NCBI GenBank assembly: GCA_003550325.1
Contig: QKWP01000225.1
Location: forward strand, 43,554 to 107,553
Direction of reading: 5' to 3'
Source of the DNA: Gigaspora rosea
Lineage: Eukaryota > Glomeromycota > Glomeromycetes > Diversisporales > Gigasporaceae
Length of the DNA stretch: 64,000 nucleotides
How positions within the stretch are numbered: position 1 is the stretch's first letter; each line of letters begins with the position of its first letter. The notes below the pieces were generated by a model, which saw only the letters and a list, made by a program, of their open reading frames with translations, was not told the origin of the DNA and ran no database searches. Position numbers and translations under genes: made by a program. Below are positions 47,737 to 58,200 of the stretch, piece after piece.

Positions 47737-48410
47737 ACAGTGAATGACGTATCAGAGATTTTTCTAGAATATCATAGAAATTTCTTTTCTTTTTTAATTT
47801 AGGCGTAGTTTTTTTTTAGTGTATATGTTTCTGCTTATAGTTTCATATAATACTTTGGTTGAGTTTCTATACAGTATTATATAATTTTTACGTTCACACA
47901 TTTTATATGTGTTTGTTATAGATTAGTTTTTTTCTTTGTCTTTCTCATCTTTCTTATTTGTTATTTTTAGTATTTTGCTTAGGTTTTGTAGTTTTCGCCC
48001 TTTTTTTATTACTTTCCTTTTAAATTTCTTGCTTGTATCATTTTTTTTAGATTGAAATCACTCCACCATTGAAGCTAAGTAAAGAGGATTTAAAGAAATC
48101 AGCAATCTTAACAAGGCTAATAACAGCCAATCAGTATTTATGTAGAGTACGTGCAGAGAGTTGCATGCCCCTGTAGGAGAGAATTGTTATTGCAGCAGAT
48201 CGTACTTAGCAGACATTAAGTAGCGCGAATAGGTTTTTATTAAAAAAGAAGGGATTTTGGTAGCAGCCACTGTAAACTAAAATTTTGTGTACAAAGTTAC
48301 ACAGACTTTCTAGTTAATAAAAGCAGGATTACCAAAGATTAAAAAAAAATTTAAATTAAATAAATATGTTCTCATGAGAACATAAATATTAAACCAGATT
48401 TCCAACACTA

Positions 48411-49379
48411 GGTTTAATATAAATAATTTTCTATTTTGTATTAAACTATTGTTACATATTGTTACATTAAGTTTTATTATACTATAAATATATTGTATTT
48501 ACATCATATAATTTAAAACAAAAACAAAATCAATAAATAAAGCTTTCAAATATTTAATTTTAAACAAAATTTTTTTATTTTTTTATTATTAATTTCTTAA
48601 CATGGAATAATACAACTTTTTGCTTATAAAATCTTTGATTAAATATTAAAAACACTTATTTGTTAATGGATTAAAATAAATATAATTAAGCACTTTTTTT
48701 AAGCAAATTTATTGAATAGCTTACTAATTTTTGATGGAACTTTGATTTTATTTATCAACATTTTATGTTTTCTGCTTTAGAAAAATCCCAGTAGAGAGAT
48801 GAAGTTATTGTAAAACTTGGCAAGATATCAAACCTGGTAGTTGAATCGAATTATTATATGTTCTTTTTCTAATTATTTTTTTAAATTTTAAAATTTTTTC
48901 AATTTAAATTCTTAAACCTTAATTTTAATAACTTTTTTTATTTAGAGTATAGCAACTTATTGTAATTGGTTTGTTGTTACCTCCAAGCCTATATTAATTG
49001 AAGGCTCCAAGTTGAATTCTAAGTAAATAATTATACTATTAAATTTAATATTACCTGCATTATTATAGTGTAACTGTATAATTATTGTGCCAAATTGGGT
49101 CATATGATCTGTAATCTGAGTTATACTAATTCTTTAGAGGCTAACTAACATTGGTAATATTACACAAGAAAAAAGAAGTGAACATTTGGTATTTGACTAA
49201 CTTGGGTAATAGCAATATTATACAGGAGAAAAGAAAGCACTATTTGGAGCTAACTAACTTGTGTAGCACTACACAAAGGAAATGAAAGTGCAGAAAGCCT
49301 AGGAACATAGCAGAAGCAGAAACAGGCTTAGCAAGATCTAAGCAGAGAGTAACTAGCTTTTAATATTATCTGAACTAAA
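48411..49379. other. AT-rich non-coding interval
   Basis: No gene, RNA or bordered element recognised; GCTAACTAACATTGG..GGTAATA-type repeats near 49140-49270 lead into the retroposon remnant. Confidence 0.4.
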
Positions 49380-49870
49380 ACTAAAAGATAACTGACTAAA
49401 AAACTAAACAGGCAAGAGCCTTTATAGCAAAGGAGGCATACCAACCTAGCTGCCAGAGTTGCACTAGAGAAAAAGAGTATATGCTACAGAAGTATAAACC
49501 AAGAAAAGGGAGACTATAAGGCATTTAAAGCCTGGCTGACCAATTCTTTTAGGCTAACTAAATTGGTAGTTTGAATCACTAAGAAAAAAGATCCTAGTAG
49601 AGAAAGAAAAAGAGTACTGGGGTTGGTGAACTTTACAAGAGCAAAAGTAGATATTGGTAAGAGAACAGGGTAATCTTGTCTTGCAAGTATTGGTAAAAGG
49701 ATAGAGGTAATCTTGTCTTGCAAGGGTTGGCTATAGTTTTAGTGACAAATACTTAAGCATAGATTAATACCTGTAGCAGGTACTGCTCTACCAAGTTTTC
49801 TGTTAAAGAAAACAGAACAGAATTGTCTAGCTGGGTCCTAAGAACAATAGATAAGAACACAATTATTGCA
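49380..49870 (+). mobile_element. Degraded retroposon, copy 4 (truncated)
   Basis: GCAAGAGCCTTTATAGCAAAG through CCAGAGTTGCACTAGAG, GTAGATATTGG and CTCTACCAAGTTTTCTGTT follow copies 1-3 in order, but the head and 3' end are missing and C/G are widely replaced by T/A. Confidence 0.65.
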
Positions 49871-50557
49871 TTTTGGTAATACAAAATTAGAAGTAGCTAT
49901 GCAGCAAATAATATTATGCAAAACCAGTACAATTACATACAATAAGCTAAATTATATGTTAAAGCATCTTTTTAAATTCAAAATAATTTCTATTAAAAAA
50001 AATTTGGCCAAATTTGCACAAATAAAAAATAAAATATAGATTATTATTTTGAATACTCCAACTATAACACTTATAATTATTGTTCAATCAGGTAGTACTG
50101 ATTTAGAACTTACTTGCAATTTCTGTAATATTGTATATAGTTAAGGAATTATTATGATTTTTATCTGCAAAATATACTAATGCAGAACTTACTTACTATT
50201 TTGGCAATACATAGTGTGTATAAGTTATTATAAAATAGATCCTACTCTGTAAAACTTACTTGGTATTCCATGACATAGCACATTAGATCAAATAAGTTTG
50301 CATTAGAACTATTGTAATTGTTATAAGTTTCCAGTACTGAACTTACTCACTATTTCAGTAATATATATACAGTTAAGTTTGAATTAGTTAACATTGGAAT
50401 TATCATAAAAAATTCTATTATAAAACTTACTCACTATTCTAGTAACACATAATATGTGAGTTAAATTGCATAGAATTTTCATGATTTCTATTGTAGGCTA
50501 TAATAATTTCTATTACAGAAGCTGTTATCCCATAGTATGTAGTTAGATTATATTAGT

Positions 50558-50712
50558 TAGGGGTCTTAGCTGGGTCGGGTCTGACCCGACCTGACCCGGG
50601 ACGGGTTGGGTCAGATCAAACCTGGGTCATGTCTAATGTGGGTTAGAAAAAAACCCAGGTCGGGTCAAACCCGATTAGAAAAAACCTGGGTCGGGTCAGA
50701 CCCACAAAAATA
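50558..50712. mobile_element. hAT-type end with GGGTCAGACC repeats (left)
   Basis: Begins TAGGGGTCTTAGCTGGGTCG and is packed with GGGTCGGGTCTGACCCG variants. A possible partner end is 55255-55614, but flanking 8-mers atattagt and gtagtcga differ, so pairing is not proven. Confidence 0.55.
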
Positions 50713-50779
50713 AATAATTAATTAATTAATTTATTATAAAAGAGTATTCATCTGATAAAAGAAACTTCGTACATATGTA

Positions 50780-52195
50780 CAATATCTGCATGATGCAGTT
50801 GTGCTAAAACTAGGAATATATTAAGTATGACACTACAGATTGTTTTTGAAAATTAATATATTTTTATTTTAATTATTGCTAACTTGAGACTATTATAAAA
50901 TAAGTATGATAAGGGTGTGGTGACTTAGCAGGTTGGTTAAGTTGTCACCCCCAAGCAATAGGTATAAGGTTCAATTCCCACTAGAGACGTTTTGATAATT
51001 ATATCTGTGTTACTGTAACCTGAACTGGGAAACCAAGCTGGATCGGTAGATCTGTAACCTGGGCCACACCAAGGGTGCATTAGATTCTTGTAATACTAGT
51101 ATAACGTTTTGGGAGCTCGGTACGCCGGGCGCATAAAGATCCTCTCAGGGGCGCAGGAAAAGGAAACATGCTTGGCAAGACCTGAGTGAAGAGGTAGCTG
51201 AACTTTCGACGGTGCTGCGGAATGGAGCCAGATTGAGCCAAAGCTAGGAAAAATTCTGGACGGCATAGGGCTTGGAGGAGTCCCTCACCAATCGGGCCGC
51301 CAGAGTCATACCGGAGGAAAAGGACATGTGCTTCGGAAGCATGTACCAAGGAAAGGGAAACCGTTAGGGCGCATAAAGCCCAGCCAGACCAATCCTTCCA
51401 GACTATCAGATTGGAAGTTTGGAAAAGTACTAGGGAAGGTTTAAGAAGGGGAAAGGATGCGGTACTGGGGTTGGGTGAACTTACAAGGGCAGAAGTAGGT
51501 AATGTAAGTTACTGAAGTGTAGGTGATACCTGTATGGGACAGGGACCACTCTACCAAGTTTCCCACTGGGATAAACTAGTCCTAAGGGGGTATGGTAAGA
51601 ATCCGGAACAATGTTCTGGGGATACAAGACGGATAGGCAGAAGGCATAGATCAGAGGGGTTAAATAGGCAATCCCCTAGTTGGGTTGCAGATATAGCAGC
51701 TAGTGTGGAACCTTAGGACGGACTACTTAAATTAGACAACCAAAAGTTGTACGTGTGGCTAGTTGTACTCTCGTCTATGTACAATATCGGATGCCCGAAA
51801 AGGACATCTGTAGTCTGATCATCAATCTTGAATAAAACCCGTCCCGTAGTGGGCACTTTGACACCAAAAAAAAAATAAAATAAGTATGATCATATGAAAT
51901 TCTAGTTTGGTAGGAATAATGAGTTTTTTTATTGATTCATTTTTCAAATTATATGGATGATTATTATTTACCCACAGTTGTATACATGTACATATCATAA
52001 AAATGTAATAGTATAGTTATATAAAAGTATTAGTAGCTGCGCAATATGTGATATGGCACAGAACCAGCATGATCATGTGCATTAAGTTCAAAATGTTCAA
52101 TAATTTGTTAAATTTACCCAAACGTTTTATTTTAATCACATTATAAAAAAGACATTGGCTCATTTAGCACTAATAAAAATAAAATAATCAAAAGG
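50780..52195. repeat. CpG-decayed paralogue of 595-653 + 3037-3500, with retroposon inside
   Basis: Runs continuously through gacactac|agattg (50829-50842), giving the empty site for the 654-3036 element, and is itself interrupted by retroposon 50911-51874. GCGCAGCGTGTGACGCGGCG of the sister copy reads gcgcaatatgtgatatggca here (about 52036). Confidence 0.85.
50911..51874 (+). mobile_element. ~1-kb tRNA-headed, A-tailed retroposon, copy 3
   Basis: Perfect 16-bp TSD ATAAAATAAGTATGAT (50895-50910, 51875-51890); the uninterrupted target is visible at about 3112-3127. A-box-like TGACTTAGCAGGTTGG, B-box AGGTTCAATTCCC, tail CCAAAAAAAAA. The best preserved copy and the richest in CpG. Confidence 0.92.
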
Positions 52196-52567
52196 CATAT
52201 TAAATTAATATTGATCCTCTTGAAACTTTTAATTGAGCATTACATTTTTTACTAGTATTGTTATTTACATTACAAATAGCATTAAAGTCCTGACCTGTTT
52301 CAGATACTTTTCCCATTTTGAAGTATTTCCACGACAAACTTTGCTTTTTTGAAATATCATTTAGACCTAAATTTAGTGCTTGAATCTGGTTTACAAAATC
52401 CGGATATATCTGGATATAAAGAGGATAATAGATATTCATTTTTGATAAGAGAATTATAAATCCGGATTGCTATTTTGTAATTTCAAATCCAGTTTATATC
52501 CAGATATAATGATACTAATTAACAAATTAGTAAATTGTCCAATACATATTGTTATCGATGAAATTGA

Positions 52568-52875
52568 CAGGGCCTAGGATCGATTTTCTGAACACGTGAT
52601 CTTCTGGCATCAATTGTTTTTGAGAAAAAAAATTGATTTATATTAGCATTTGGGTTCATGTTGGTGGTTAAAAGAAGAATTATATAGCAAAATTGTGCGA
52701 GGATACTTTTTTGTTAGGCCAGAAAGATGATTTGCTAGTATAAATCTTGCTATAAATACTATTTTTGCAAAATATACGTTTGTTTTGAATTTCTTTACAT
52801 TACACCTGATCCTGATTTTTAATTGGCTAATTGATGTCGAAAGATCACATGTTCAGAAAATCGATCCTACGCCCT
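52568..52875. mobile_element. 308-bp MITE, TIR CAGGGCCTAGGATCGATTTT
   Basis: CAGGGCCTAGGATCGATTTT at the left; AAAATCGATCCTACGCCCTG at the right. A TTGTTATCRAT repeat lies near both flanks but not adjacent. Confidence 0.75.
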
Positions 52876-53254
52876 GGTGTTGTTTGTTATCAATAGCTCT
52901 AACTAATTTGTTCTGATGCGATAAGAGAGAAGGGCATTAGTAATCAATCAATTAATCGTATTTATAAGAATCACAAACTGATTAAAATATTGATTACCTC
53001 ATTTATCGAACTATTACTAATCCCGTGGTTTCTATTTTTTCTATTTTTAGAATAACCCGATCCTCGCGACTCTGCATTATACGACCTCAAATTTTTGATT
53101 TCTGACTGCATCTCGTGCCGTCGAATTTAAATTGGAACCAAATCATTGATATTTGATAACGAATTAAGCTGTAGAACCCAAATTAAAAAAGGATTATTAG
53201 TATTCAACAATACAAGTATTTGACCAAGGTGGAACCCCTGCAAGTAAAAGAGGA

Positions 53255-53345
53255 CTTATCTGAAGCCCGGCAATACTCCTACTGCTCTAAAAGACCCAGA
53301 CCAAATCTTTCTACGCCTCGATCGATGCCTAGCCTTCGGTCTTAA
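53255..53345. repeat. Segment shared with 6020-6125
   Basis: gacccagaccaaatctttct matches GACCCGGACCAAGTCTTTCC near 6067, with C-to-T/G-to-A differences. Confidence 0.5.
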
Positions 53346-53448
53346 CATTCATTGTATTGATTGTTAAAAGTAGATTGTCTTATAAACAATAGGTATTAAA
53401 TTTATTTGGTGACAGTAAATTAGTCCCTCACAACATACGTACTGTATG

Positions 53449-53582
53449 TGCAGTATTGTTAAATGAGCATGTTCATTGGTAATTGCCACATATTTTTATT
53501 ATGCGATTTATCACTCTGAACAATAAATAATTTAATAAAAAGATGCGACAATTACCAATGGACATGTTCATTAACAACACTG
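53449..53582. mobile_element. 134-bp MITE with 9-bp TSD (Mutator-like)
   Basis: TGCAGTATTGTTAA.. / ..TTAACAACACTG, arms continuing through CATTGGTAATTG; perfect TSD TACTGTATG (53440-53448, 53583-53591). Confidence 0.85.
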
Positions 53583-53935
53583 TACTGTATGTATGTACTT
53601 ACGTATGTATTGCAGTTAATACAGTAATTTAGTTAATTTGAGATCTCGAATATATATTTAAATATTAATCGCTTACAAAACAAAATTTAGGATTAAAATC
53701 TAGATATAAACCAGATTACAATCCGGATATTAATATATATCCATTTTATAAATTCAGATTGATAAAATATGAAACAGGATGTCTATCCAGATATCTGGTT
53801 ATATATCTGGATCCAAGCACTACCTATATTAACATTATTGTAAGTGGACTTATCATTTTCACTTTCTGTGCTTGTATTTTTATTTTCTGCTTCAGGACTA
53901 TTAGATCTTATAAGCAGTTTATCAGATAGCTAAGT

Positions 53936-54542
53936 TGATGAAAAAATTATGAATTCTCATTATCCATTATGTAACTCTTGCTTTAATTGGTCTCATTTTG
54001 TAAAACAAATTATTTAAAAAGATTAGTTTAATACTATATTTATTACGTACTAATAAAAATATAATATAATAGATTACCTATTTATTACTTGAGTAAAATC
54101 ATCGAACTATTATAAACTAGTGACTTCAAATTTATTCAAATATAAATTTTTTCTTTGTATACTAGGATTATGAATACTTTATATAAATATATTTAGGCAT
54201 TAGTATGCATTAGTTATTTATGCTCATGATTATATGCCTAATTTCTAGTTTTTGTTAAACCTATATAATTATAAGATGTATTTTATACGTAGTGATATTT
54301 TAACAATTTATATATATATATTTATATCGATTTATTTTTTATTTTATAAATACATAAGCAAAAATGAGTTGCTACTGGCGCCCTGCTGTACTACTCATAT
54401 TCATATCAACTAAAATATACTTAGAACAATTATGCAACGATTACTTCATACTTACTCTTAATTCACTTTTCCTTACTCTTATACTTTATTCCCTTGATTA
54501 ATCATCGATCAATCAAACGATCGAACATATGACTATAAAAGG
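53936..54542. other. AT-rich non-coding interval
   Basis: No gene seen. It abuts the BED-finger fragment on one side and the hAT-like MITE at 54543 on the other. Confidence 0.4.
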
Positions 54543-55232
54543 TTGGGGTGTCACATGGACTAATTGATCAAACTATGTCAGCTAATTATGTAATTCAGAT
54601 TTTTTATGTTAAACTAAGACTATTGTGGCCGATTACAATCACTATCATTAAGATGCTACAATATTGTTTATTAAGCACAATTATTTTTATTCAGGAAATA
54701 TCAGAAGTTAAAGTTTGATCTACAGATTGAACCTCTTATAATAGACTTTACATTATATTATTGTTCTATTATGCAGATATTACTAATTATGATTTATCGG
54801 ATATTATTAAATTCATATAAAAATCGATCTTTTAAATATTTTAAAATGCATTAACTTATTATCTAGACATTAAATTGCCTAGAAATTTTTACTAGTTATT
54901 TATATAAAGCCAAATAATAAGGCTATGTTTTTATTTTTTTATTAATATGTGGGTTCTAAGCATTCATCTTATAGAATTTTAATTAGGACAAAAAAATTAT
55001 CTTAAAAATATAATAGAAATATAATTAGAACTTTAGTAAAAATTCAAATATAGCCATTTTGAAACTGTTCTGATGAACTGTTTTTAATTAAATAAAATTG
55101 GAAAAATACTTTTAGAATCTTGCACTTTGCTTTAAATAAATAAATCTTAATTTCTTTGATAAAAATCTGATCATAGTAAATTGATCAATGTTGCTAATAT
55201 AGATTTGATTGATTAATCCATGTGACACCCCA
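54543..55232. mobile_element. 690-bp hAT-like MITE, TIR TTGGGGTGTCACATGGA
   Basis: TTGGGGTGTCACATGGA and TCCATGTGACACCCCA; 8-bp TSD ATAAAAGG (54535-54542, 55233-55240). Its 3' part is present again in the second half of the 2.9-kb direct repeat. Confidence 0.85.
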
Positions 55233-58200
55233 ATAAAAGGTCTAACACATGGTCGAGTCTGAGTTAATTCGAGACAAAATCTGCTTCAGTTGGGTCAGAC
55301 CAGTGTCAGATCTGGATTAGGTTTGATGTAGGTTGGGTCTGACCTGGGTCAGGTTTAATCTAAGTCAGGTTTGACCTGGGTCAGGTTTAATTAATTAGAG
55401 TTGGGTCAGACCCAAGTTGGGTTTGACATGGGAGGCGGGTCAGACCCGGGTCGACATGGGACGGGTCAGACCTGGGTCAGGTTTGGCATAGTGCAGGTCA
55501 GATTAAAGTCGGGTTTGACATGAGGTGGGTCAGACCCGTGTCGGGTTTTGACCCAAATGGGTCTGATCCAAGTTAGGCCCAAATCTGACCCAATCTGACC
55601 TATTAAGACCCCTAGTAGTCGAGGGTTTTTTTTTGAGTTTTATAGTTGCATGACAGTGCAAGGACCATCATTAGCAATTTTTGGGCCCCATGGCTACAGG
55701 GGCAGTGTAGCGACCTTTATTAGTAGACAACACGGGTCAAAATGATACACATCAGTATAATATCGGTTACCCGATATGTAATATATATATATATGATATG
55801 TGACCAATATGTGTAAGATATATTTATACATATACCCAATATGTGTAGAGTTCATGTAGGATATCAGACACATATCAGGTACATATAGTATACATATAGT
55901 ATATATATTATATACGTATCGGGTACATATCATATATATAAATTCTGTAATACATCTTGTACCCGATATAGACAGTAAACAATTATCTTATACATATCGG
56001 GTATATAATATATATAATTTTACAATATACCAATATATGTAAAATATTTTAATTCAATTCAAATTTTTTTAATTCAATTTAAATATTTTTCAAAAAATCA
56101 AATTTTTATTAAAATTTTTTTAAATTACAATCAATAAATAAATATACTAAATAACTGATAATAATTAAAAATTAAAATTCAATTACAAAAATCTATCTTC
56201 TAATATTAGCAAATTATTTGCATATAATAATGCACAGGTGCATTATTTATTTTTTTTGATTCAAAATAGTGCCATCTAAAATATATTATATTGTATATTT
56301 TGACGCAATTCTTGTATAACCCAAATTTGTTAAAATAATTCAAATTCTGTTTATCTGCATAATTATATACAAATATAGTAATCAAAATTGGTAATTAGCT
56401 AAATTAATAGTTGAAATAACGAAACATATTTACAAGTAATAAAATAACATAATAATAGGTAGGTCTAAAAAGATAGAGCTTAATAATATTAAGCATATAA
56501 CTACTTACACAAAGCTAATTTTAATCTATTGTTGTGATTTGCAAAATTTCGTAGATTTTGTAGATTAGCTAAAAAAAATTGATAACAATTTAGTAATGTT
56601 TTATACTTTATTTTTGCTAATTTCTAATAATAAATATGTAATAAATACCTTATTTTTGTTGATTTGAAATAATAAAGGCATATCTATATTTTATATACAA
56701 TGATAAATACCTGCTTATTATCTCATATCCTGTGCTTAAAATTCAATTTTTGTTTTAATATAAAAAAGTTTAATAATTTTGTAAATATAATAATAAAAAC
56801 TCAAAAAAATAATTTTTACTTGTGGAATTAATATTTAATCTGTATACCATAAATTCAATTTCTCTTATGAAATAAATACTTTTGGAATTGTCTTTTTTGA
56901 TTTTGATTCAATTTCAATAATAGTGTTCAACAATGTATATTCTACTAACGTCTCTAATTTTGGCAAACTTTTGATAATAAATAAATGCAAAACAAATTAA
57001 AAAAATATGTTTAATAAAAATAAAATAAAAAAGAAAAATAATTATAAAATAAAATAATAAATAAAAGCTTATTATACTATAATATAAATGAAAATAAATA
57101 ATCTTCTCCTGGTGTTTTGTCTTGTTTTACTTGTATATTGTTATTATATATTGTTATCGTATAAAGGACAAACTAAAGTAAAAAAAAATAATAATAATTG
57201 AGTTTTATCTTTAATAATAAACAAATACTGATTTCTAATAATAAACATATGCCTAATGCCTTACCTTTACAGATTTCTAATAATTAATAAATATCTTATA
57301 TCATATTTTTATCAATTTCTAATTATAAATAAATGCTTTAAACTTATCTCATTAATAAATAAATATCTAATACCCTATTTTTGCCAATTTTTTTTTAACA
57401 AATAAATTCATTATGTTTGTCTTGTTCAATTTCAATTTCATTTAGATAATGGTCAACGGTATACATTTTACTGATGCTTTCTATCTTTGCTAACTTTTGA
57501 TAATAAATAAATATGAAAACAAAATCAAAAATATGTTAAAAAAAATTAATAATAAATAAATAATAAATAAAAACTTACTATACAATAATATAAATAAAAA
57601 AAGAATAATGGAATCCAGAAACCTTTTGGTGTTTTGTCTTATTTCATTTGTATATTATATTGTTATTAAATATCCGTATTAATTTTTGGTAATGTCAAGA
57701 TCTGCATTATGAATTAATTATAGATCATNTCTACAGATTGAACCTTATTATCTAGACATTAAATTGCCTAGAAATTTTTACTAGTTATTTATATAAAGCC
57801 AAATAATAAGGCTATGTTTTTATTTTTTTATTAATATGTGGGTTCTAAGCATTCATCTTATAGAATTTTAATTAGGACAAAAAAATTATCTTAAAAATAT
57901 AATAGAAATATAATTAGAACTTTAGTAAAAATTCAAATATAGCCATTTTGAAACTGTTCTGATGAACTGTTTTTAATTAAATAAAATTGGAAAAATACTT
58001 TTAGAATCTTGCACTTTGCTTTAAATAAATAAATCTTAATTTCTTTGATAAAAATCTGATCATAGTAAATTGATCAATGTTGCTAATATAGATTTGATTG
58101 ATTAATCCATGTGACACCCCAATAAAAGGTCTAACACATGGTCGAGTCTGAGTTAATTCGAGACAAAATCTGCTTCAGTTGGGTCAGACCAGTGTCAGAT

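Larger units (their letters stand above)
42641..48410. mobile_element. 5.77-kb hAT-like element with nested insertions
   Basis: TAGTGTTAGAAATCT (42641) and AGATTTCCAACACTA (to 48410), flanked by aggttaat (42633-42640) and ggtttaat (48411-48418), 6/8 identical. Subterminal ATGTTCTCATGA palindromes occur at both ends. Subtracting nested elements leaves about 2 kb of native sequence, with the 148-codon frame at 47290-47736 as its only long open frame. Confidence 0.65.
52374..53822. mobile_element. hAT-like element, TIR TAGTGCTTGRATC, 1.45 kb
   Basis: TAGTGCTTGAATCTGG and CTGGATCCAAGCACTA; flanks CCTAAATT (52366-52373) and CCTATATT (53823-53830). Subterminal TATATCTGGATA/TATCCAGATA repeats at both ends. 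Inserted in the BED-finger frame. Carries 52568-52875 and 53449-53582. Confidence 0.85.
52200..53935 (-). pseudogene. BED-finger (hAT transposase-type) N-terminal fragment split by a hAT-like insertion
   Basis: Two host pieces, 53831-53935 and 52200-52373, read as one frame once the inserted element (52374-53822) and one TSD copy are ignored: ...ENDKSTYNNVNI then GLNDISKKQSLSWKYF. After the SWKYF aromatic cluster comes a C-x9-C pair (CNVNNNTSKKC) and QLKVSRGS, the pattern of BED zinc fingers in fungal hAT-type transposases as I know them. The expected second half of the finger (STSNLISHL-like) is missing, because the frame ends at TAA next to the junction with a different repeat near 52200. 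Upstream the frame closes at TAG near 53935. No DDE/RNase-H domain is present in the window. The fragment is dead, but its identity shows what kind of autonomous element the MITEs here may have used. Confidence 0.5.

Noticed and set aside
50911-50990. True tRNA gene
   Set aside because: A- and B-box-like sequences are present, but the acceptor stem and anticodon arm do not close into a cloverleaf; it is the head of a retroposon. No other tRNA or rRNA gene was recognised in the window.
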